Source of the DNA: Pontibacillus salicampi
GTDB lineage: Bacteria > Bacillota > Bacilli > Bacillales > BH030062
DNA length: 64,000 nucleotides
Direction: 5' to 3'
Assembly (NCBI RefSeq): GCF_042434395.1
Contig: NZ_JBHLTP010000004.1
Coordinates: 218,802-282,801, forward strand
This document shows positions 48,791 to 56,326 of this stretch, one piece after another. Positions within the stretch are counted from its first letter, which is position 1, and every line of letters begins with the position of its first letter. The position numbers and the translations under genes are program-made. A model generated the notes under the pieces. That model was not told where the DNA came from. It saw only the letters and a program-made list of their open reading frames with translations, and did not search any database.

Positions 48791-49273
48791 TTATTCGCTT
48801 CCAGGCTGCTGATACGTAATCATGTATTCGTCCTTTGTGATGTAATAAGCACGGTCGGGACGTTCCGTAAGAAGACCTGCTCTTTCTAATTTAAAAAAGT
48901 TCACCTTTCGATAGGGGTCTCCCTCAATGATAGGCAGCTCACTATTTTGCTGCACATACTTATCCACCGCCTGCTGAATGCGGTCTAAATCAATCGCGAT
49001 CTGACGGTCCTTATCTTCAAACACATCGTACGTTTCTCGAGACATGTAATAGGTTTGATGAGGGATAGCCTTCAAATAAGGAGCTAGAAAATGATAGTCA
49101 ATCGTATTATCCGTATTAATAATCGTTTGCAGCTCAATACCCTCTGGAAGGTTAGCTGTGAACGATTGAATAGCCTGGCGAAGCTCGTATAACGAAATAT
49201 CTCTCATCGGTAAATCCTGTTTTTTATCACGGGAATGATCCTTAGTTTCCTTTTTCTTTTTTCTTCCCCACAT
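48791..49273 (-). CDS. Conserved hypothetical protein (possibly DUF3939)
   Basis: The 160-residue soluble protein has a basic N-terminal tail rich in Lys (about 22 residues) and then an alpha/beta region with SLYELRQAIQSFTANLP and KVNFFKLERAGLL. There is no signal peptide. I think it belongs to the Bacillaceae family DUF3939, but I am not certain. The ATG follows AGGAGGATATTTT on the minus strand. Function unknown. Confidence 0.7.
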   Translation of the reverse strand: MWGRKKKKETKDHSRDKKQDLPMRDISLYELRQAIQSFTANLPEGIELQTIINTDNTIDYHFLAPYLKAIPHQTYYMSRETYDVFEDKDRQIAIDLDRIQQAVDKYVQQNSELPIIEGDPYRKVNFFKLERAGLLTERPDRAYYITKDEYMITYQQPGSE

Positions 49274-49380
49274 AAAATATCCTCCTTTTTTTTCTCCTCA
49301 ATCGCATCCTGTGCTGCGTTTAAATTCTGGCTGTTTCGCACACCCTAGAAGGAAAAGCGTTCATACAGGAGGCATACACC

Positions 49381-49530
49381 ATGGAACAAATAGAAAAGAT
49401 GGAAGCAGAGCTCGAAAAATACACTATCTTAAATCCTGATTTTGGGATGAATGATGAAGGGGAGATTATGCATGCCAAAGACCAACCTGGCATGGCTCCA
49501 CTAAAACAGGAAACCGCTTCCTTCTCTTAG
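49381..49530 (+). CDS. Small acidic hypothetical protein, 49 residues
   Basis: ATG 49381 lies 8 nt after GGAGG. The 49-residue product starts with a Glu/Lys-rich helix (MEQIEKMEAELEKY) and ends in a polar tail. There is no membrane segment and no domain I recognise. The good ribosome binding site and the sensible amino acid composition make it a probable gene. Confidence 0.6.
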   Translation: MEQIEKMEAELEKYTILNPDFGMNDEGEIMHAKDQPGMAPLKQETASFS

Positions 49531-49595
49531 TGTAACAAATGATGCAGGAGGCCGGGAGACCATTTTTTAAGTGAGATAGCCTTTGCAGAAATTAA

Positions 49596-49628
49596 AAAAC
49601 TGCATTTTTTTACCTAAAATCTCCTATT
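49596..49628 (+). promoter_or_regulatory. Candidate ComK AT-boxes upstream of comK
   Basis: AAAA-CTGCA-TTTT (49596-49608) fits the ComK AT-box AAAAN5TTTT exactly. A second, weaker AAAA-TCTCC-TATT (49616-49628) starts 7 bp later, near the 8-bp spacing of one K-box class. Autoactivation of comK is expected from B. subtilis. Confidence 0.5.
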
Positions 49629-49639
49629 ACCTGTAATAG
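49624..49639. promoter_or_regulatory. 16-bp palindrome in the comK promoter region
   Basis: CTATTACCTGTAATAG has perfect 7-bp inverted arms with a 2-bp spacer, about 45 bp upstream of the comK start codon. It partly overlaps the weaker AT-box. I do not recognise the regulator. Confidence 0.45.
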
Positions 49640-49685
49640 TATGCTACTTTTTAACTGTAAATGGAAATAGGAGAGGATGAATGAT

Positions 49686-50207
49686 ATGGAACAATGGAAA
49701 ACGGAATTTGAAGTATCACCTTATACACTAGCCATTCTTGCAGAAGAAACAGACGAGGGGGATCTTATTTCCTTCATCGTGGAGAAAAACGAGAGCTTTT
49801 ATGTAAAGGAAAGTCCTAAAAAGATTATTGACCAAGCATGCAAGTTTTTTGGAAGCAGTTTAAGGGGACGACAGGACGGTACTAAAGACGTTTGCGGTAT
49901 TACACACAAAGCACCTATTGCCATTGACCCTGCTAGTGGAATGTATTTCTTCCCCACGACCTCCCCGCAGAATAAACTGTGCTCGTGGATTGCGCATTCC
50001 CATATCGATTACATTAAGCGTAGTGATGATAACCTAAGGACAATAATTGCGTTTACCAACCAGAAAGCAGTTGCACTAGTGGTGTCACAGGGCTCTATCG
50101 GTAACCAGATACAACGAACAGCTCAATTTCGCTATAAACTCAATGAACGACTTCAGTATAGTCCAAGACACGGAAGCCATGAGCAGGTAGCAGAGCCTTT
50201 TGGGTGA
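49686..50207 (+). CDS. comK: Competence transcription factor ComK, short C-terminus
   Basis: The 173-residue protein matches ComK: IVEKNESFYVKESPKKIIDQ, ACKFFGSSLRGRQDGTKDV, THKAPIAIDPASGMYFFPTTSP and CSWIAHSHIDYIK align with the DNA-binding and oligomerisation core. ComK activates DNA-uptake genes. The C-terminus ends about 20-25 residues earlier than in B. subtilis (192 residues) and lacks the FMLYPK-type segment used for MecA binding and ClpCP degradation. ATG 49686 was chosen with AGAGG about 9 nt upstream; ATG 49677 is the alternative. Confidence 0.9.
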   Translation: MEQWKTEFEVSPYTLAILAEETDEGDLISFIVEKNESFYVKESPKKIIDQACKFFGSSLRGRQDGTKDVCGITHKAPIAIDPASGMYFFPTTSPQNKLCSWIAHSHIDYIKRSDDNLRTIIAFTNQKAVALVVSQGSIGNQIQRTAQFRYKLNERLQYSPRHGSHEQVAEPFG

Positions 50208-50248
50208 GAGAAATCATTCTTACCAGGATAGCTCATTATGTATATATA

Positions 50249-50281
50249 AGATCCTCCTAGTTTAGAAGGAGGGTCTTTTTA
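50249..50281 (+). terminator. Terminator after comK
   Basis: AGATCCTCCT and AGGAGGGTCT form a stem with one T-G pair, followed by TTTTTAC. Confidence 0.85.
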
Positions 50282-50379
50282 CATTGTAAGCATTGGGATG
50301 AATCTAGTTGATGGATATATTGTTTTACCTTACACTTTATTAGAAAGTTTAGTCAATGCATGTTTTGGGGGGGGAGATT

Positions 50380-51015
50380 ATGAGTAGAATAAAATGAACG
50401 TTATTGTTGTTTATTCCTCTATTGATATGTTTTTTTGTGTTTTATTCAGCTTTCTTTTTTCCTTCTCCTATTAAAGGGGAAGTAGTCCGTTTTGGATATC
50501 CCTTTCCCTTTTACCGGGTGGAAGCATATACCATTACCACTTTTTATTCTAATAAGCAGTACATATTCTTTAGATTTAATCCTTATGATGACTCTCCGGG
50601 TATTGTGTTCCAAGCACAAAATCTTTGGTTATCCATACTGACTGTAATGATAATGTATGTAATTTCTTTAGGTTTAGGTTATCAGTTGGTGAAAATGTTA
50701 GAACGTCGTGGATTTGATTACGCTTGGATGAAATTTATGTATTCAACGAACAAACCTAATGTAGCATGGGTATTATTGTGGTTAGGTATTATACAAATGA
50801 ACCTATTAAGCTCTCGCTTTATGTCTTTAAAGTGTGGTCAATATGATGTGAGAATGGTTACCACCATAATCTTGTTTGTATTTTCTCTGATATGTATATT
50901 TGTCAGTTTTGGTAAGTATAATAAACATTCTTTATATGGTAAGTTACAATTGTTTGTTAGCCTATTTATTTCACTAATAATGGGCATGTTATTATTACTA
51001 ATATATATAGGATAG
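50380..51015 (+). pseudogene. Membrane protein gene interrupted by an early in-frame stop codon
   Basis: A strong ribosome binding site (GGGGGGGGAG) precedes ATG 50380, but the sixth codon is TGA (50395-50397). The same frame then continues open for about 206 codons, through four hydrophobic segments and a loop with FGYPFPFYRVEAYTI, to TAG 51013-51015. Translation could restart at TTG 50404, but no ribosome binding site serves it. The simplest reading is a nonsense mutation in a four-helix membrane protein of unknown family. A sequencing error cannot be excluded. Confidence 0.65.
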
Positions 51016-51103
51016 GACATACCGTTCCTGTAGCTGGAAAAGAAATATATTTCTGTTTTTTTAAGTAACTAAAAATATTTATGACCAGTCAATATTCTAT
51101 TGC

Positions 51104-51133
51104 TTCCCCCTTTTTCTAAAGGGGGAATTTTTG
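51104..51133 (+). terminator. Terminator downstream of the interrupted membrane gene
   Basis: TTCCCCCTTT (51104-51113) and AAAGGGGGAA (51118-51127) form a 10-bp stem with a 4-nt loop, followed by TTTTTG. Confidence 0.9.
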
Positions 51134-51264
51134 TGCATTAGCGCCATACAAGCAACTTTAGCATTGGGGAATACCAATATGAGCAGTACGAACAGGCTCC
51201 GCATAAGAACAGCTTTGTAATCAATACTAAAGATATGTCTATGTTCAGAAAGGAGCTTGAATTG

Positions 51265-52791
51265 GTGTTAAGTAAATATACAACGGTATTTAAGATTTCA
51301 GCAGCCGTCATGCTAGTGCTTGTTATTATCGGTGTTGTTTGGCCAGATGGCCTGGAAGGAATGACAACCACCATAAAGTCTTTTATCGCAAATAAGCTAG
51401 GCTGGTATTATTTAATTGGCGTTACATTGTTTGTTATAGTGTGTCTGGCTTTTCTGTTTACGCCACTTGGGAGAATCAAGTTGGGTAAAAAAGGAGATGA
51501 ACCAGAATTTTCAAGACCTACGTGGATTGCGATGCTCTTTAGTGCTGGAATGGGGATTGGTATTGTCTTCTGGGGGACGGCCGAACCAATAAGTCATTAT
51601 GCAATTAGCTCTCCAACAGGAGAAACGGGTACTGATCAAGCTATTAAAGATGCATTAAGATATACTTATTTCCATTGGGGCATCCATGCTTGGGCTATAT
51701 ATGGAATTGTTGCGCTTATTTTAGCCTATTTTAACTTTCGCCACGGTCAACCAGGTTTAATTAGTGCAACGCTAAAGCCGTTAATCGGGGAAAAATCAGC
51801 TAATGGTCTTTTTGGAAAAGTCATTGATATCCTTGCTGTCATAGCAACGGTGATTGGGGTGGCTACCACGCTTGGTTTTGGTGCGGTTCAAATTAACGGA
51901 GGGCTGTCCTATCTGTTCGGTGTACCAACAGGTATCCTGGTTCAATTTATTATAGTAGCAATAGTTACAGTTCTTTTTATGATTTCAGCCTGGAGTGGTC
52001 TTGGAAAAGGGATTAAAATATTGAGCAATGCGAATATGGCCCTAGCAAGTGTTCTATTTTTGCTTGTTTTCATCGTCGGACCTACGATGCTTATATTAAA
52101 TTTGTTTACAAATTCTATCGGAAGCTATATACAGCACCTTCCGCAGATGAGTTTTCGAATTGCTCCTTTAGATCAGGAGACGAGGGAATGGATTAATTCC
52201 TGGACTATTTTCTATTGGGCTTGGTGGATTGCTTGGTCACCATTTGTCGGTGTGTTTATAGCAAGGGTATCAAGAGGGAGAAGCATTAGAGAGTTTGTCT
52301 TTACTGTTTTAATTGTCCCATCAGTCATTGGCTTCTTGTGGTTTTCGACCTTTGGCGGTACAGCTATCCATCTCGAGCATACAGGTGTGGATACCATTTC
52401 AAAATTGGCAACAGAGGAGTCATTGTTTGGGGTATTCTCAAACATCCCTCTCGGGTGGATTGCTTCTATTGTCGCAATGTGTTTAATCGCAACGTTCTTT
52501 ATAACCTCTGCTGATTCAGGCACCTTTGTGCTAGGGATGATGACGACGGGAGGATCGGAGACTCCAGGTACATCTATTAAATTAACTTGGGGAGGCCTTT
52601 TATCTGCAACGGCACTAGCCTTGCTATATACCGGAGGTCTTCAAGCTCTGCAAAACACGATGATTATCGCTGCTCTACCCTTTTCTATCATTATGTTGCT
52701 AATGGTGTTCAGCTTTGTTAAAGCAATTTATAAAGAAGGAAAAGAACTAGGTATAGGTCAAATTACGTCGAAGGAGAAAAATAAAACATAA
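51265..52791 (+). CDS. opuD: BCCT family glycine betaine transporter, OpuD type
   Basis: The 508-residue transporter has twelve helices. It carries GMGIGIVFWGTAEPISHY (helix 3-4 Gly-rich segment and Trp of the ligand site) and the family block WAWWIAWSPFVGVFIARVSRG in helix 8, typical of sodium-coupled betaine carriers such as OpuD and BetP. The start was set at GTG 51265 because AGGAG lies 9 nt upstream; TTG 51262 is also possible, and the ATGs at 51235 and 51241 have no ribosome binding site. The C-terminal regulatory tail is short. Transcribed alone. Confidence 0.92.
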   Translation: MLSKYTTVFKISAAVMLVLVIIGVVWPDGLEGMTTTIKSFIANKLGWYYLIGVTLFVIVCLAFLFTPLGRIKLGKKGDEPEFSRPTWIAMLFSAGMGIGIVFWGTAEPISHYAISSPTGETGTDQAIKDALRYTYFHWGIHAWAIYGIVALILAYFNFRHGQPGLISATLKPLIGEKSANGLFGKVIDILAVIATVIGVATTLGFGAVQINGGLSYLFGVPTGILVQFIIVAIVTVLFMISAWSGLGKGIKILSNANMALASVLFLLVFIVGPTMLILNLFTNSIGSYIQHLPQMSFRIAPLDQETREWINSWTIFYWAWWIAWSPFVGVFIARVSRGRSIREFVFTVLIVPSVIGFLWFSTFGGTAIHLEHTGVDTISKLATEESLFGVFSNIPLGWIASIVAMCLIATFFITSADSGTFVLGMMTTGGSETPGTSIKLTWGGLLSATALALLYTGGLQALQNTMIIAALPFSIIMLLMVFSFVKAIYKEGKELGIGQITSKEKNKT

Positions 52792-52798
52792 CTTCCAT

Positions 52799-52825
52799 GC
52801 TGTCGTTTATTTGACAGCTTTTTTT
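52799..52825 (+). terminator. Terminator after opuD
   Basis: GCTGTC (52799-52804) and GACAGC (52813-52818) with an 8-nt loop, followed by TTTTTTT. Confidence 0.85.
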
Positions 52826-52868
52826 ATGAGCTCAGCCGATGGATATGACAGCTTGATTTATTCGTTGG

Positions 52869-52992
52869 CACAGATAACAATCGTTATCTGTGACTCCGTT
52901 GTACCGATTGTAGAAATTGCAATTGGCGGTACAACAGCTTTGCCATTAGTTAGCTCCTGCAAGCAAGTCGCAATTGAGGTCGATTGCGACTT
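52869..52992. repeat. Cluster of three consecutive hairpins
   Basis: Hairpin 1: CACAGATAAC/GTTATCTGTG (52869-52892, 4-nt loop). Hairpin 2: GTTGTACCG/CGGTACAAC (52898-52935). Hairpin 3: AAGTCGCAAT/ATTGCGACTT (52965-52992, 8-nt loop). All three have perfect arms and none has a U-run. They lie between opuD and yhjD, with no supported gene. Confidence 0.8.
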
Positions 52993-53067
52993 ATCTACTT
53001 GAGGATGGAGTTCTGAAATTATCGGTAAAGAAGTGTCAAGAAGCTCGGTCTTCTATAGTCGTTCTCT

Positions 53068-53472
53068 TTAACGAGCGTCACCTATATAGGATGAAGCTCG
53101 CTGGTCCTGGGCGGGAAGGAGAGCTTTTCGCATCAGCTCGAATAGAATTGTCTCTACGTTTTTACGAATGGCAGGATTGAAGTAATTTCGTTTTTCTTCA
53201 TAGCCATCTGCAGTAAACAAGTAGGAAGAAAAGGACTCGTTCTTATTTAAAAAGATGACATGTATTTTTTTTTGCTGCATTATTTGGCGTAAATAGCTGC
53301 GCTCTGACTTTCCTTTGTGTTCCATTTTCCGTAACAGCTCTAGATACGGTTCTTTTATCTTATGGGGCCCGTTCTCGATGGTACGTATGTCCTGAGCCAT
53401 TACAACAAGAGCCATGGAAAGGAACAGAAACCGAGAAGCAAGCTCACGGTCTTCTTCGTTTAAGTAACGCAT
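53068..53472 (-). CDS. yhjD: YhjD-like conserved hypothetical protein
   Basis: The 134-residue soluble helical protein begins with LNEEDRELASRFLFLSMALVVMAQDI, has PYLELLRKMEHK in the middle and ends with FTADGYEEKRNYFNPAIRKNVE. The position next to the VTT-domain gene and sipV corresponds to B. subtilis yhjD, and the sequence pattern (YEE-x-RYFNP-x-IR) is compatible. No catalytic motif is visible. The start codon follows GGAGGG on the minus strand. Confidence 0.75.
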   Translation of the reverse strand: MRYLNEEDRELASRFLFLSMALVVMAQDIRTIENGPHKIKEPYLELLRKMEHKGKSERSYLRQIMQQKKIHVIFLNKNESFSSYLFTADGYEEKRNYFNPAIRKNVETILFELMRKALLPAQDQRASSYIGDAR

Positions 53473-53763
53473 TGTTTTCCCTCCTGCATAACCGAACGCA
53501 TGTTCTATTATACCCGATATATATGAGAAAATAAACCTATATATGCTGGAATTTCGTTCCTTCTATGAAAATAGTCCTATTTGCTGTAGCCGAAATGGGT
53601 CTTCCATCAAGTACATTGAATGTGGTTTTAACGAAATAAAATAGAGGAAGTAGGCAGAGAGGTACGTTTTGATTTACAATAATAGTGCCATACTTGATGT
53701 AAACAGCAGTAATGGGTCAGGAGACGTTGATATAATCCTAATGGAGCGGTAAGGAGCATACAT
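53473..53763. other. Intergenic region between yhjD and yhjE
   Basis: About 290 bp between divergent genes. I see a TATAAT at about 53731-53736 without a good -35 partner and no other clear structure. Confidence 0.4.
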
Positions 53764-54414
53764 ATGAAAAGGTTACAAGAATTAGACCTCGAATCGTTAA
53801 AGCAAATGGTGGAAGATGATACATTTGATGACTTTATTATGCAGCTATTAGATCAATACGAACAACTTGGCCCGTTACCTGGTATTGTGCTACCGTTTTT
53901 GGAGGCTATTCTCCCATTTTTGCCGTTATTCGTATTTGTAATTGGAAATTCCATAGCTTACGGGCTGCTTAAGGGGTTTTTCTATTCCTGGATTGGAGCG
54001 TCTCTCGGGGCAATCGTTGTTTTTCGGGTAATTCGGCGATTGGGTCAGCAGCGATTTTTTCATTTTGTGAGGCGTCATAAACAGGTGCAGAAGGTGATGA
54101 GCTGGCTGGAGCGGCACGGTTTTGGCCCGTTGTTTCTGCTTATGTGTTTTCCATTTTCTCCTTCTGCCATTATTAATGTGGTGGGGGCGCTGTCTAAAAT
54201 TAGCTTTCAGCAGTTTGTCCTTGCAGTTGTACTAGGGAAGGCAGTTATGATTTTTACGATTGCGTATGTAGGGCACAGTATTACGGAATTTGCCCAAAAT
54301 CCAGTGAAGACTATTGTCGTCGGTGTGTGTATCGCGATTTTTTGGCTGATAGGTAAATATATTGAGAAGCGTCTGCAGCAGAAGGAACAGGAAAAAGTAC
54401 AGGCGCACGATTAG
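53764..54414 (+). CDS. yhjE: VTT/DedA family membrane protein YhjE
   Basis: The 216-residue protein has about five hydrophobic segments and VTT-domain (SNARE-associated, TVP38/DedA) motifs: LPFLEAILPFLPLFVFVIGN, GSxLG-type ASLGAIVVFRVIRRLGQ, and LLMCFPFSPSAIINVVGALSK. Proteins of this family act in lipid (undecaprenyl phosphate or phospholipid) translocation across the membrane. AAGGAG precedes the ATG by 9 nt. It stands 54 nt before sipV, the same order as in B. subtilis. Confidence 0.9.
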   Translation: MKRLQELDLESLKQMVEDDTFDDFIMQLLDQYEQLGPLPGIVLPFLEAILPFLPLFVFVIGNSIAYGLLKGFFYSWIGASLGAIVVFRVIRRLGQQRFFHFVRRHKQVQKVMSWLERHGFGPLFLLMCFPFSPSAIINVVGALSKISFQQFVLAVVLGKAVMIFTIAYVGHSITEFAQNPVKTIVVGVCIAIFWLIGKYIEKRLQQKEQEKVQAHD

Positions 54415-54468
54415 GACTTATGGAATCCGGGTAAGATGTTGTTAGTACTACCTGGAGGCAAACAAAAC

Positions 54469-55011
54469 ATGAATATAAAAACCATTGGAAGATGGATTCG
54501 CACGATTCTAATTGCAGTTGTTCTAGCAATGGCCTTTCGTACATTTCTTTTTGCAAGCTATATCGTTGATGGAAAATCGATGCAGCCGACGCTTTATGAT
54601 GGTAATTTGTTAATGGTGAATAAGGTCGTGTATGATTGGACAGATGTCGATCACTCTGATGTGGTTGTGTTTCATGCCAATCAGGAAGAAGATTATGTGA
54701 AACGGGTTATTGGATTACCAGGAGATCGCATTCGTTATGAAAGCGATACGCTTTATTTAAATGGGAAGGCAGTGGAGGAAGACTATTTAAACCCGTATCG
54801 TAAACAGGATGGAAAGCCACTTACACAATCTTTCCGATTAGAGGAAGTTACAGAGATGACGGAGGTTCCGGAAGGGCATGTGTTTGTCATGGGAGATAAC
54901 CGAAGAGAATCGTTGGATAGCAGATACTTTGGTTTTGTTCCTATCGAAACCATTGTCGGCAAAGTCGATGTACGCTACTGGCCGATATCCCAGTTGGCAT
55001 TAACGTTTTAA
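54469..55011 (+). CDS. sipV: Type I signal peptidase SipV
   Basis: The 180-residue membrane peptidase has one N-terminal anchor and the S26 motifs: SMQPTLYDG with nucleophile Ser37, DYVKRVIGLPGD with general-base Lys77, and VFVMGDNRRESLDSRYFG near the C-terminus. It removes signal peptides from secreted proteins. ATG 54469 was chosen with GGAGG 10 nt upstream. Position after yhjE and before addB matches sipV. Confidence 0.94.
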   Translation: MNIKTIGRWIRTILIAVVLAMAFRTFLFASYIVDGKSMQPTLYDGNLLMVNKVVYDWTDVDHSDVVVFHANQEEDYVKRVIGLPGDRIRYESDTLYLNGKAVEEDYLNPYRKQDGKPLTQSFRLEEVTEMTEVPEGHVFVMGDNRRESLDSRYFGFVPIETIVGKVDVRYWPISQLALTF

Positions 55012-55028
55012 AACCATAAATAAAAAGG

Positions 55029-55070
55029 GAAGTCCTGTCCGCGCTAGTATGTGGCAGGGCTTCTTTATTT
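55029..55070. terminator. Bidirectional terminator between sipV and the MFS gene
   Basis: GAAGTCCTGTC (55029-55039) and GGCAGGGCTTC (55053-55063) form an 11-bp stem with G-T pairs, with A-rich and T-rich flanks on both sides. Confidence 0.75.
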
Positions 55071-56252
55071 GGAAAAGGTGGTTTGCTCCGATTGTTTAGT
55101 TTGTTGCGATAGGAAGGGAGGTTTTTCAATGGTCAAGCTTAATAAGGATAAGGAAGCAAAGGTAAGTCCGATGCATGCTAGCACAAAATGAAACGGCATA
55201 ATAGCTGCTAGAATACTTCCAATACTAGCTCCTGTCAGAAGGGTGAAGGAGTAGATGGACACGGCACTGGCTCGAGACTCCTTTGCAAAGGTTCCAATTA
55301 ATAAGATGACCATTGGAATTGTAATCGAGGTGGAAGCAATCATAAAAATGGATGCAATGACAAGTGTGATGGTCCCAAATGTCCAAAGAGGTAAAAGAAT
55401 ACCAGCGGTCATACATAATAAGAAGGCTGCGAGTACACTCCTTGCCCCATATAATTGCTGGAGCGGGCCTGCAAAAAAGGCAGGAAGGATACCAATTAAT
55501 CCAATGAGACGAAAGGTTTGCAAGGAAAATGGAAAGGAAATGTGATCGGTAGTCATGTACACTTCAAAGCTTCCATAGAACATCATTACGGCCATAAGTA
55601 AAAAGAAGGAAATACCATAGAGTTTTAGTAAGGGTGGAAACCGAAAAAATGATAAAATAGGAGAGATAGAAATCCTTGTTTTCTTAATCGGTTTGTTAGA
55701 CTGGATGAGTGTTACTGCCATACTGCATAAGCATAGTAGGTAAAAGAAGAAAAATCCAACGTACACAGTCTGGTACGAGTCTCCCGCTCCTGTCAGGTAA
55801 ACAGCAATCATCTGTCCAAAAATCCCTGCAAACAAAAAGCCCGTATTAATCATAGCAATGACAAAGGCCTGTTGTTTTCCTTGGAAATGCTGAAAGGTAT
55901 AAGCAAAGGCGGTAGGGGCAAAGCTTGCTGCCAGGACACCTTGAAAACCTCGAAGGAGAAGGAACAACCAGTAGTATGGTGCCATGCCGACTAGCAGCGT
56001 TACAATGGTGAGACAGGCCATTCCTGTAAGTAACAAACGCTTGTGGGAAAAGCGGTCTGCCAGTAATCCAAAGCAGAAAAGTCCGATTGCATAAGGAAGT
56101 ATAAAAAAAGTGCTGGCGAGGGATGCCTGTGCTATTGACACATGAAATGTTTCGGAAAGCTCCTTTTGTAGGGGAAGCATCGTATATAAATTGCTGGCAA
56201 TGAAGATGCCGGTTAGGACAAGGGATATACCCATCCAAAAGTGCCGCTGCAT
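55065..56252 (-). CDS. MFS transporter, YnfM-like
   Basis: The 395-residue protein has twelve predicted helices and MFS motifs: GLLADRFSHKRLLLTG after helix 2 and RGFQGVLAASFAPTAFAY in helix 4. It is of the drug-efflux (DHA1, YnfM-like) type. GGAGTGATTCC precedes the ATG on the minus strand. It lies between sipV and addB; B. subtilis has yhjG-yhjP genes there, so this is a different content. The substrate is unknown. Confidence 0.87.
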   Translation of the reverse strand: MQRHFWMGISLVLTGIFIASNLYTMLPLQKELSETFHVSIAQASLASTFFILPYAIGLFCFGLLADRFSHKRLLLTGMACLTIVTLLVGMAPYYWLFLLLRGFQGVLAASFAPTAFAYTFQHFQGKQQAFVIAMINTGFLFAGIFGQMIAVYLTGAGDSYQTVYVGFFFFYLLCLCSMAVTLIQSNKPIKKTRISISPILSFFRFPPLLKLYGISFFLLMAVMMFYGSFEVYMTTDHISFPFSLQTFRLIGLIGILPAFFAGPLQQLYGARSVLAAFLLCMTAGILLPLWTFGTITLVIASIFMIASTSITIPMVILLIGTFAKESRASAVSIYSFTLLTGASIGSILAAIMPFHFVLACIGLTFASLSLLSLTIEKPPFLSQQTKQSEQTTFSK

Positions 56253-56326
56253 GGAATCACTCCTTGAATGCGTTTGGGTTACCCTATGCCAAATGAATAA
56301 AATGGTTCCAAGATTGGGGGAAGAAG

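Noticed and set aside
52811..53002. 63-codon plus-strand frame after opuD
   Set aside because: It starts inside the opuD terminator and spans the three-hairpin cluster; no ribosome binding site.
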